Positions 42,820-55,187 of a stretch of DNA of 64,000 nucleotides are shown in pieces (position 1 is the stretch's first letter; every line of letters begins with the position of its first letter). Under the pieces are notes generated by a model. That model searched no databases. It saw only the letters and a program-made list of their open reading frames with translations, and was not told the DNA's origin. Source of the DNA: Neoceratodus forsteri. Lineage: Eukaryota; Chordata; Ceratodontiformes; Ceratodontidae. The stretch spans positions 1,565,210,501 through 1,565,274,500 of the forward strand of contig CM057449.1 in assembly GCA_016271365.2 (NCBI GenBank), given 5' to 3'. A program made the position numbers and the translations under genes.

Positions 42820-43895
42820 CCCCAGCCTCTTCCATTGGGTCCAAAAGGCTGTTCCCAGTGCAAGGTGGGCATTCTGTGGGGGGAAAGGAGGCTATTCTGG
42901 GGGTTGGTGGGTGTTATGGGGCAGAATGCTTTCTATGGCAGGATAGGTGTTCTGGGCAGTGGGTGGGCATTCCATCCCTAGGGTAGTTCAGGCCTTACAG
43001 TGGGCATTCCGGCCCCAGTGTGTGCACTGAGTTATAGGGTGGGCATTCCAACCTAGGGCGGGCATTCTGGTTCCAAGAGCCGTCATTCTTGCCATAGTGT
43101 GTGCATTAAGGTACAGAGAGTATGCATTCAGTCCCTGGAGTGGGCATTCAGACACATAGTGTGTATTCTGGCCCTAGGGTTGGCATTCTTCCCTCAGCAT
43201 GGGCATTCCAGCCCTAGGGTGTCATTCCGTCATGCAGGGTGGTCATTCAGCTCCTAGAGTTGTCACTGTGGCCCTAGAGTGGAAATTCCTGCCCTCTGGT
43301 GGGCATTTCAGCCCCAGGGTGGGAACTGCAGAGAGTGTAAGTCATTCCGGCCACAAGGGTGGTCATTGAGGCATATAGGTTGTCATTCTTGCCGTAATGT
43401 GGGTATTTTGGCCCCTGGGTGGGGCACTGAGGGTGGTCATTCTAGCCACCAGGGTGAGCACTAAGGTCCAGAGGGTGGCATTCCAGCCACAAGAGTAGGC
43501 ACTGTTCTTCTAAGAGCTCACCCTGTATCAGCCTACCTGGGTCAGCACTGAGGCACAGTGGATGGTTATTCTGGCCAATAAGGTGGGCACTGAGGCACAG
43601 ATGTTGGGCACTCCACCAGTAGGATGGACATTCTACCCCAGGGTGGGACCTGAGGCAAAGGGTGGTCATTACAGCCTTTGGATAGGCATTCCAAGCACAG
43701 GGTGAGTACTGAAGAAGAAGGTGGGCATTCTGACCCCCAGAGTGGGCATTCTGGCCCTGGGGTGCTTATTTCTGCCTCAGGATAGCCATTCCAACACTAT
43801 AGAGGACATTCTGGTCCTAGAGTGGGCATTGAGGCACAGATGGTAATCATTCTAGCACCCAGATTAGGCACTCTTGGGAGGGGAGGCTGGTCTAG
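42820..43895. repeat. Degenerate minisatellite, about 20-30-bp unit
   Basis: Variants of GGTGGGCATTCNGGCCC recur over more than 1 kb (for example at 42865, 43040, 43195, 43295, 43720, 43745). Alternating forms read GGTGGTCATT and GGTGGGCACTGAGGCACAG. It directly follows the first array but shares no motif with it. Confidence 0.8.
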
Positions 43896-44175
43896 ATCTG
43901 TAACAATGGTCCAGCTGCAGGGATGGTGGTGGGCTGGGTTGTAAGCTGGTCTGGGAGATGGAAGGGTGACCTAGCTACAGGGAGGGTGTGGCTCTGAGGA
44001 GGAGAGGTAGGTCCGGGGACAGGAAGGGTGGTCCAGGTTCAGAGAGGGTAGTTGGCTGTGGGTCAGAGGCTGCTCCAAGGACTGCAAGGGTGGTCCAGGT
44101 GCAGGAAAGGTTGTTGGCAAGGGATAAGAGGCTGGTACTGCAGCTGAAAGGATAGTCCAGCTGCAGGGAGGGTGG
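43896..44175. repeat. Degenerate minisatellite, about 60-70-bp unit
   Basis: Blocks of the form GGTCCAGCTGCAGGGAGGGTGG plus a GAGGCTGGT/GGAAGGGTGG spacer recur at about 43908, 43965, 44025, 44090 and 44155. The array ends where the L2 tail begins. G-rich sequence at 50946-51010 beyond the L2 may be its continuation. Confidence 0.7.
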
Positions 44176-44288
44176 TTAATAATAATAATAATCTTTATTT
44201 TTAATGCGCCTTTCAAAAACCAAGGCGCAGAACAAGTTATAAAATCACATCAAAATGACATATCATAATAAAATCAGTAAAATAAATA

Positions 44289-45935
<1,647 letters not shown>

Positions 45936-45966
45936 TAATATCAAACATCATAATAAAATTTTAAGA

Positions 45967-47880
45967 TCAGACCAGGTCAGCATCATCCCCAAATGCCCTA
46001 ATCCACAAAAAGGATTTTAGTGCTTGTTTAAAACCCCCCACAGTCGTGTACTCTCTAATCCAACGGGGTAGAGAATTCCAGAGGGTCGGTGCCACGAACA
46101 TAAAAGCCCAGGCACTGGAAGATTTTAAAACTACCCTCGGAATCTCCAGCAACCCCTCGCTGGCCGAGCGAAGCGGTCGCTCTGGGATGTAAGAAACCAG
46201 AAGCTCTTTCAGGTATTCAGGGCCCAAACTGTGCAGGGCTTTGTAAGTCAAGAAGCCGACTTTAAAGGAGATCCGCCACTGAACCGGCAGCCAGTGCAGT
46301 TCCCACAGCACCGGTGTAATATGGGAGGAATGAGGTGTCCCAGTTAACAACCGGGCTGCGGAGTTCTGCACCAGCTGCAAGCAGTGGATATCAACCCCTG
46401 GAAGCCCAAAGTAAAGGGAATTGCAGTAGTCCAAGCGTGAGGTCACAAAGGCATGGATCAATGTAGGTAGGTCCCCAGACAGAACAAGGTGCTTGATCCT
46501 AGTGATATTCCTAAGATGGTAAAAGGATAGCTTAATGACAGCCAACACTTGTGCACATAGAGTCAGACGATCGTCAAGAATTACTCTTAGGTCGCACACC
46601 TGTTCAGAGATAGGGAGCTCAACATCCCCCAGGAATAAGCCTGAGGGATGGTTTGTCCCCAACCCCCCTATCTGGTGACCAGGATCCATGACCATCACCT
46701 CCGTCTTTCCAGAATTCCGCTTTAGCCAGCTGGACCTCATCCAACCTTGGATTTCACCGAGGCAGTTATTAAACACCGAGAGTGCTCCATTCTGTTCAGG
46801 TGCAAAAGACAGGTAGAGCTGGGTATCATCGGCATAACAATGAAACTCCAGCCCATACCGTCTTACAATGTCTCCGAGGGTAAGCATGTACACCGCAAAC
46901 AGCATGCGGGACAGCACTGAGCCCTGGGGCACCCCACAAGACAGAGAGGTAGGGTCAGAGAAAAACACCCTCGATACCACCCTCTGAGTTCTACCAGTGA
47001 GGAAAGAAGTAAACCATTTGTGGACCAAACCTGAAAGCCCACAGATGATTCTCAGGCGCTCAAGCAGTACCCCATGGTCTACAGTGTCAAATGCTGATGA
47101 CAGATCCAGTAGGACTAAAATGGACTGTTTTTTCTGGTCTCTCACCATCAAGAGATCACTGAGCACCCGAACCAGTGCAGTCTTGGTGCTGTGCCTCTTT
47201 CAAAAAATGGATTGGAGAGGATCGCAGATGCTATGGATGGTCAGATGGTTGTCTAACTGAGTAGCCACTACTTTCTCAATTACCTTCCCAACGAAAGGAA
47301 GGTTTGAGATAGGTCTGTAGTTGGCGAGGAAGTCGGGGTCCAAAGAAGCCTTCTTCAACACTGGTGTCACCACTGCCTCCTTCAGGGAGCAGGGATATTC
47401 ACCAGAGTCTAAGGAGCACCAGACTATCTCCACCAGAACCAGGATAATAATCTCCCCACAGCCCATAATCAAGGCTGTAGGGCCCGGGTCTAAGCTACAG
47501 CATGTAGTGTGCATACCCTGGACAATCCTCATAACATCCTCGATTTCCAGCCTTTTGAAGAGATTCCAGGAACATAGAGGGAATGCGACCAGGAACTGGT
47601 CCACAGCCATTCCCATAGAGAGTGTAGCATGTGTCTCCACCCTGATGTCATCCACCTCATCTGCAAAGAACCGAGCAAGCTCCACACACTGGGATTGCGA
47701 AAAGGCTCTACGAACCTGTAGACAGGCTGGGTTGCACAGTCTGTACATGGTTCGAAAGAGCTGGGCCAGTCGGTTCTGAGCAGCAGCAATTTCCCCGGAC
47801 AGGAATACTGCCTTCTTACGAGCAATTGCTGACTGATAGAGTTGATAATTCTCTAGCAGTCTAAGATGGTCGGCATCCAA
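45967..47880 (-). pseudogene. L2 reverse transcriptase half, one nonsense codon
   Basis: The frame 47880-45967 is continuous except for a TGA at 47200-47202. It shows DADHLRLLENYQLYQSAIAR, FLANYRPISNLPFVGKVIEK, ILVLLDLSSAFDTVDHGVLL, SCGVPQGSVLSRMLFAVYML and FHCYADDTQLYLSF with the YADD box intact. KTEVMVMDPG, LDYCNSLYFGLPG and LLTGTPHSSHITPVLWELHW follow, ending APTLWNSLPRWIRE. It is in frame with the endonuclease upstream (47923-49146), so the original protein spanned both. Confidence 0.93.
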
Positions 47881-47882
47881 GC

Positions 47883-49146
47883 GGGATTTCCGCCAACACC
47901 TCTCTTACCTGCTTCCTAGTCGTCACATCTCCCTCAAGTCCCCATCGAACCATGGGGACCGAGGATGAAGGGAGAGAGGATGCACACGGATTGGTGCAAT
48001 GGAATCCAGAGCAGAGGTAATGGCCTTATTATAGGCCAGGACCAAAACCTCTGGATCCGAGCACATCACAGGGAATTCTAATAGGTCAAGTGCCGCAGTT
48101 AGACCATTGGGAGTCACATCCCGTAAAGGGCGGTACTTGACCATCTCCACAGGGGTAGGTCTACGAAGGGGGGTACCAAAATTGAATCTCACAGTGTGAT
48201 GGTCAGACCATCCGACAGGTTCCACCCCCATGCCAGAGGCTTCCATCCCCAGGAGGAAAACCAGATCAAGAGAATGGCCGCATTTATGAGTGGCAGAGGC
48301 AACCACCTGTGAGAGGCCCAGTGAATTCATCAATTGGAGGAAGTGCTGTCCAAATTGCGAGAGTTCATCGTCGATCCAAGCATTGAAGTCGCCCAGCACC
48401 ATCAACCTGGGGGACTCCAATACCAGGTCAACGACGAAGTCCGCCACTTCCTTAAGGAATGGCTTCTCATCTCTGGGTGGACAGTAGACGAGAGCCAGTC
48501 TATAGCCCCCACCTGCCACAACAACACATTCGAATGATCTGGTCTCCTCAACTGGAACACTAGTGGGACCCAATTCGGTCTTAAAACAGACCGCAACCCC
48601 CCCACCCCTGTGGTCCAATCTCGGACGGTGAATCACCGAATACCCGGACGGAACTGCCACCTCAAGAACAGGGCCAGCATTTCCATCCAGCCAGGTTTAG
48701 GTGATGCAAGCCAGATCCGCTGTACTCATCAAGTCTGCCATAATAGCAGTCTTGTTCACAATGGATCTGGCATTGCATAACACTGCCCGAGTTGGACAGA
48801 GCCCCTGGGATGCCCTTGCCACCTGCCCACCATTACTAGTGGTGGTGCCCTTGGGTATGGGGGTCAGACAAGGAGACCCCCGCTCTGATCTCCATTTCAC
48901 TCCAGGGCATCTTCTGGGCTTAACAATCCCGATATGAGTGCTCCTCTCGTCCATCCTCCACTGTTCAGGCCCCCCACCCCTCCCCCTCCTCCTACAGGCA
49001 ATTCCCATAGCCCAGCAATGTTGAAAGGTAGAAAAACTAAAGGAGGGGGGAAAAGGGGGCGAAGGGCATGAAGAGTGGAGGATGAATAGGGCATGACCGG
49101 GGGGGGGGGATAATAATAAATATCCCCGTCCTTCAACATGGAACAA
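47883..49146 (-). pseudogene. L2 endonuclease half, three nonsense codons
   Basis: The APE-type endonuclease nicks target DNA to prime reverse transcription. Visible motifs are AVLCNARSIVNKTAIMADL (about 48755-48810), ADLACIT, RLDHRGGGVAVCFKTELGP, RLMVLGDFNAWIDDE (about 48370-48415), ATHKCGHSLDLVF and GWSDHHTVRFNFG (about 48180-48215). Stops at 48697-48699, 47923-47925 and 47905-47907 lie in one frame shared with the RT half. No frameshift was found across 3.18 kb, so this is a comparatively young copy. Confidence 0.9.
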
Positions 49147-50931
49147 GACAGTAACCTCCTACTCTCACCAAAACTAATAAAAATCAAAACCCAAAATTAA
49201 GATAACAGTTAACCCAGCAAATTAAACAACCATTAACCAAAAATCAAACCCCCCCCAAATCCAACTGAAGTAACTTAATCCAGAATTTCTCAAATAGAAC
49301 CTGCTTTCCGGAAAATAAACAAAACTAACACCATAAATAAACAATAAAAATAAAAATAAGAATAAATAATAAACAAAAATAATAAACAGAGATAGGAGTC
49401 CCTCCTCACACAAAGAAAACCTGTCACAAAATCAAATAAACATAAGTAAAAAAAAAAGAAAATGAAGAAAGAAAAGAAAAGAAAACCCAACTAAAATAAA
49501 ACAATATAAATTGGCTAAGAGAACAAGCACTCACACTGCAAGCTTACTTAGCCCCCGAGCACTCTCACTGCACGGAACTAAAACAACATAAAATACCCTC
49601 CCAAAAATAATAACAAATTTTGTGAGAAAACAGGGACTCCCACTCCCCGAAGACTCACAATAACTGAGCACTCTCACTGCACGGACAAAAAATGAATATA
49701 TATTAATCCAGAGAGTAGGTTCCGGTCAGGAAAAACTTCTCACAATAACACATAAAACTATAACTAAAATATTAAAACCCGGGACCCATCCATGACCTCC
49801 CCAACACATTAAACAAGGATTCACTCTATTAGATCATCAGTACTTATCCTTTCCTGGGTCCAAATGCTTGGGCCCAAAGTTCAAAAATGTTATACAGTTC
49901 AAGCGAAAACCAAACAGGACTATGCTCGACAGCAAGCTGTTCGTGAGCGGTCAGAGTACCAGTCACTCCCCACTTTTAGCTGGAAATATACTTCTCAAAC
50001 TAGCCCCAAGAAAATTAATAATTCCTCATGTCTGCGTTTGGCCAAGGTCAAAATAAACTGCACGGACCGCACAGGCTAGGAGGTGTCCCACAACCCCCAC
50101 TCCCTCGGGTCAGGGCCCCAGAATAAGGGCAGTACAATGCCCACCCCAACACTGCAGGTCCCCAGGGCAGACAGAGGCCCAACTCTCTGGTAGGCCGCTG
50201 ACTAACCCCCTCACCCTCTGGGAAAGAAGACCGGGGGGGAACCCCCCACCACGGCAGCCCCAGGTCTTGACCCGGCCCGGAGTCTCAGAGCCCAGCAAAT
50301 TCAAACAGAATCTGGAAGGAACGCCAGTCACAAACCAGTTTTCTCCAATTAAATTAAATGGGTTCCACTAAAGGGGGAAGCACGTCCGAACACCGGGTTC
50401 AAATATCCAGTCAGTCCCAGGCAGGTCCTCCTCCCACAGAACCCCTGGAAGGATGCCAAAACAGTCTCGTAGACCATAAAAATCTCCAGCAAATTCAAGG
50501 TCAAACAAAGCTGGAGTAAACCAAGCGGTACTCAAATGATCAAATTCCAGGGAACAGTCATATTCCAGGGAAAAGTCAGACCAAAACACAGCAACTCGCG
50601 TCAGCAGTTTCAAAATCATATAATGCTAGTTATCTTCCAAACAGTTAGATTCCAAAGAACAATTCTATAAAAAACACCACGGTGCACGTTAGCAGCAAAA
50701 AATATCTCTGTGTTAAAAACCAAGGATATCTTCCGAGTCCGAGTCCAATCGCAAAGGTCCAGGTCCCGATTAGCAAATAACAAATAATGATAAAAGCGAA
50801 TTTCAAACAGTAAACTTAAAACAACATTAAAACAAATTTAAAGCAGACTGAAAAAGAAACTAAAACAAAGTATAGACAAATATAACGTGAGTAAGATTTA
50901 GGGCGAGATTCAGAGTGGACCCACACCGGTC

Positions 50932-50939
50932 GCCATCTT
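50932..50939 (-). promoter_or_regulatory. YY1-like box at the L2 5' end
   Basis: The minus strand reads AAGATGGC at the very start of the element, the core of the YY1 site that fixes transcription start in several LINE families. The functional role is inferred from position. Confidence 0.4.
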
Positions 50940-51092
50940 AGGTGGGGGTTGGAGGCTTGTACAGGTGCTGGGTGGATGTGGAAGGTGCAGGATGGTTGGT
51001 TGGATGGGGGAGGCTGTTCCATGGGCCACACCCCTTTCAAAGACATTGGAGGGTCCCCACACCCTCTAATAACATATTACTGAAATCTAGAC

Positions 51093-51640
51093 TAGCTGGA
51101 ATTTCATTTCATTTCATTTCATTTATTCTTTGATAATCGGGTAAGGACACTGGACCAAAGGTCCTTTTTCAGGCCCTACCCAGATGAAAATACAATAAAC
51201 AGGAATCACAAAATACAAACAATAGCATATCAGTACTTTACATAAAACAATTACATACAGAATTCTGTAATAGATATTGCTTTTGCTTCATCTTAAAATT
51301 TGCAAGAGAGGTAGCCTAACGAGTGAAAATCGGTAGCGCATTCCAGTAGATAGGAGCAGCCACAGAAAATGCATGTGATCTGATTTTAAGTTTGGATTTA
51401 ACTACATTCAAAACGTGCCATTTGCTGACCTTAGGCTAGGTAACATAGATCGAATGGCTGAACCAGCAAAATGCACTCAAATTGCACCCAATCTGGCTGG
51501 TGGCTTTCACCATGTCTGAAATCCATGCACAATAAGGGGTAGCAATATACTGCTGTATAAGGATTTTGAAATGGAAGACTTCTATTACTATATAAGGATC
51601 CTGAACTGGAAAACTTCTGTATGTAACTCACCCCTTGGTT
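51093..51640 (-). mobile_element. LINE 3' end, minus strand, with ATTTC repeats
   Basis: The tail is an (ATTTC)n run at about 51099-51120, followed by TTTGATAATCGGGTAAGGAC and an ACA-rich UTR. Minus-strand coding similarity to LINE C termini (SGRYYLLECATDF-like) appears near 51330-51360. It belongs to the same kind of LINE as the 3' ends at 18736 and 20738. The left edge toward 51640 is uncertain. Confidence 0.55.
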
Positions 51641-54261
51641 TTGTTTGCATTACTGCTACCCTCTGAGGCTCTCAACTGCTGCCGCCGGATCCCTCCCTCG
51701 ATTGCATGTGTGGCAGACTGTGGCAGTGCTGACATATTTGGTTCCTCCTGCTTCCATTGTGGTAGAACCTCTGGCCTCATTCTTTGGTCCTGGTTCCCTG
51801 ATCCCGGTAGAGGGGGCTGGTATCAACAGGGACACCATATTTTTGGCACATTCTGCACCACGAGCATTCTGCCATCTTCCCATGCAAAAGCGCATGTGCC
51901 AGTGCACACCACTCTCTACCCTGCTGGTGGCCATGACTCATGGATCCACTACACTACAAATGTAGCACACCAAACCAAACGGTAGCCCAAGAGGGCTTAA
52001 AGAAATCACCTGTGGCCAGCACACCTAAAGGGGCCTAAAATATAAATAAGCAAAGATTTTGGAGCACAAGACTCCTTTGCAGACATGGCCATGGCCATCT
52101 TGCTGTCCCTCCAACATAGCAGCTGACAAATCAGAGGGAAAGAAAGCCCTATCCAACCTAGCAGACAGACAGAAATGACTTGTGGGGGAATTATGCAATC
52201 GGACTCTCCCCAAATGTACTGGCAAGTTAAAGGGGCCAATCCAGAGGTAAAACAGTGTAGAGGGACTAATGCACAGCACTGCCTGACAAAACAAACACTA
52301 AATCTGGGAGGAAGGTTTCTGGGTTTAAGAGGAGCTCATGGCAGTTGGAGAGAGACACTAAGCTGACCACGTCTGCTGCTGTGTGAGCAAACGGGAGGCC
52401 CAGCCAGGCCTAAATGTGGTGTTCCCTCTCAAGGGTTCACTGTTCCACATTCCTGTGAGTCTTATCATGGGTTCCTACTGCTGAAAGACTGTGTCAGGGA
52501 AGACACCTGTTAAGTGAAAGCTGTGAAATTGTGCCAGAGGAGCATCTGCTGAGAAAAGCCATCAAGAGTTAGTGCTTTTAGGGGCATTTTATGCAGAATG
52601 AAACTGCTGTGAGAAAACCTGAGAGAGCTGCTAAGCTGAAAAATCGAAGACAGAGACCAGCATCTCCATCAAACTGCTGAAGAGCCAGCTACTCCTTATC
52701 AAATGGGGTGAATCGGGGAAAGTGGCATCATGGGTGCATGCCCCGAGTATGAGTACTCTTGATCCAGAGGGGAGTTGCACAATAGAGGTTGCCTCTGTGG
52801 TCTGAGTTCATTGGGAACCATGAAGCTGCTACTTAGTGCTCCTGTGTGTGCTGTGAGAGTTGAGCTAGAAGGGCAGTACTGTGGGAGCTGATCCAGAAGG
52901 GTTGTGCTGTGTGTTTAGCTGGAAGGGATGTGCTGCTTCAAAATGTCTCAGAGCAAGTCCAAACTGCTTCAACTCCAGGCCAGTGGAGTCTAATCCTGAA
53001 TCATGTTCGACCTGCTTGTGGCAGGGTTGGGTAAGACCCCATCCCATCTGTTATGCAGAGGGAGTCAAAAACAAGGATCTGTTTTGTCCTCTCCTATTCT
53101 GCCTTTTGTCTGATTGCACAAATGTTTCTTGTGGGGCCTTGGAATTAGCCACTCAGATGGTCCCACAATTCCTCCTGTTATCTTCCTTCCTCTTGCTGTT
53201 TCTATTCTTTCTTTCTCACCTTGCTTCTCTATGATTTAAAAAAAAAAGTGTGAATCTTTATGTGAAACTGGGATCCCTTGGTTTGCAAATGTAGGTAATT
53301 ATACTGTTGAAATGAGTGCAGAAAGCTATTTGGGGTTAATAGAGGAGATGTCAATCTGAGACACCGGGGGTTGACCATGAGATGTATTTTGACTTCCATA
53401 AGCTTGCTAACAGAACTGTCAACAGGAAACCATCTCTGAGACAAAGTGTTCTATTTATCTGCACCTATCTATTAAAAGACTAGATGTGCTCTTCAGGCTG
53501 GCCGCGTAAACTAGTATATGTAATAGACAGTACTGAATTATTGGTATTCATCCCAGATTGATGGCTAATTCAGTTTGAACTGTGGGAATTTAATGTAAGC
53601 CCTTTGTATAGTAGAGTGTCCTCTAAGGAAGCTCCATGGAGTGAAGCGCAGGGGCTAGTGCAGTGTGCTTGCACCAGGACTTTCTGTTTCAGCAAATGCT
53701 GTGCTGCTGAATTGAATAAATCAAACTTTGGAACAACAAGTCAAGTGGTATCTAGTGCCTTTGTTAAACAACAGCATACTTTCAACTTTATGCGCCCAGA
53801 GTGCAGTTAATTCTTGTTTTTGGTCCACGCATCCACCACCCTCTCCAATGTCATAAATATAGCCCCCTCAAAAGCTATGTACCTTTAAGAGTGTCTGTCG
53901 ACCTCTGAGTTGTGCCAGTTTTCTATGCCCTTGCAAGACTGGGTTAGCTGCCCTGACTTGGTATTCCAAGAGGGAGGAGTCAGTGGTCTGAGCTGAAGGG
54001 CACAGGCTGGTGATAGAGTTGGTGGGAGGCTAGCATGTGGTACACAGTTCCAGCTCCCACTGTTCAGTAATTTCTCTGTAGAGCCTGGCATCAAGTAAAG
54101 TACTCATTCGTGGCAGCTGCCATTGTACCAGATGATCAAAGTGGGGGGGGGGGTGCCCCTCGCCAGTAGGAAAAAAGAAAGAAATAAGAAGAGTTTGAGG
54201 TCTGTCAGAGAAAAAAAAATCTGTCAAAGAAAGAACTGCAGGCAAAGGATTTGTGGTGATG
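51641..54261. other. No gene recognised
   Basis: One 106-codon frame at 51645-51965 has a coherent composition but matches no family I know. Around 52860-52930 a GAGCTAGAAGGGCAGTAC / GAGCTGATCCAGAAGGG motif repeats loosely. A block at 53640-53760 with TTTCTGTTTCAGCAAATGC and GAATTGAATAAATC might be a retroelement 3' region. None could be confirmed. Confidence 0.4.
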
Positions 54262-54335
54262 TTTATGCAATAAGGCATGACAGGAGGTGCACTATGGTGG
54301 GATAACGGCCTGCCTTGGGTGGGTTGCAGCTCGAG
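54262..54335. mobile_element. Foldback repeat, left arm, split by DIRS B
   Basis: AATAAGGCATGACAGGAGG and TGCACTATGGTGGGATAAC parallel the uninterrupted copy at 24222. They are the inverse of CCCACCATAATGCACCCC and GGAGTGCCTTATT at 63197-63230. DIRS B begins at 54336. Confidence 0.6.
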
Positions 54336-54381
54336 AAAGAAGACATTAACTTCATACTTATCATAATTTCCTTTTTTGTTA

Positions 54382-54484
54382 GCTCCAACATTGTCAATTG
54401 GGTCTAGTGCACCCCTACTAGGGGAATGGCACAGCCCAAGATTTTTGAATGTTGGGCAGCTGAGGAGTCCCTGCACTAACGGCA
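54382..54484. repeat. Left inverted terminal repeat of DIRS B
   Basis: Contains CTCCAACATTGTCAATTGGG, GGGGAATGGCACAGCC and TTGAATGTTGGGCAG. The complement is at 63056-63182. Compared with A it lacks a short TAATCATTATAAATGG segment. Confidence 0.85.
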
Positions 54485-54955
54485 AATCCCCAGTTACTAC
54501 TTAGCAGTGCCATGCAAGCTACATACACAGTCAAAAAACAGTCACATATTGACAATAGTAAAAAACTGTCTTACCTTCCTATCCGATATTCAGAGAAGAG
54601 ATGCATGAAGTATTCAGATCTTGAAGTGAAGGAACATACAGTCACAAGGTGCTTCAGAAGCGCAACATGTCTCACAGGAGTCACCCATCTGTGAACTGAA
54701 ACTAACATATAATGAAACGTGCTCTTTGTCTTTTTCTTTGAGAATGCAGATAAACAAACTGCCAACAGGAAACACACCTTAATAAATGAAACCTGTTAAG
54801 CTGTGGTCACAGATAATTGATAAGTCAGTGTAATTGATAAATCATATCAAAGTACAGTGCACCAGAAGAAAGAAAGAGATCCACGTAGGGGATTTCACTA
54901 AAAAATAGACCTCTCTCCTAGCATGTAGGATAAGATTTTTGGCTCCTAAGCAAGT

Positions 54956-55064
54956 CCCATTGACAATGTTGGAGTTAAGAGAAAAGGAAATTACATTACG
55001 TATGAAGTGAATTTCTTCTTTCTGTAGCACTCCACATTGTCAATGGGTAATTAGTACAATTGGG
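54956..55064. repeat. Internal complementary region of DIRS B
   Basis: CCCATTGACAATGTTGGAGT...TTCTTCTTT is antisense to the left end at 54336. CTTTCTGTAGCACTCCACAT...TACAATTGGG is antisense to the right end at 63140-63188. Confidence 0.9.
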
Positions 55065-55187
55065 CTCTAAGAAGCAGTACCCAAACAAAAAAATGGGAGG
55101 AGGGAGAATGTTATCCCATATGCCAGATGCTCCAGAATTACTTGCGAACCGCTGCTTGCAACACTCTGCAACCAAAAGCTACATAAG

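Noticed and set aside
42006..43895. CRISPR-like array
   Set aside because: The repeats are degenerate with spacers of variable length and similar composition, and the genome is vertebrate. This is minisatellite DNA.
51645..51965. 106-codon frame (SLPRLHVWQTVAVLTYLVPP) as a possible exon
   Set aside because: No family recognised and no splice context; a second frame of similar length overlaps it.
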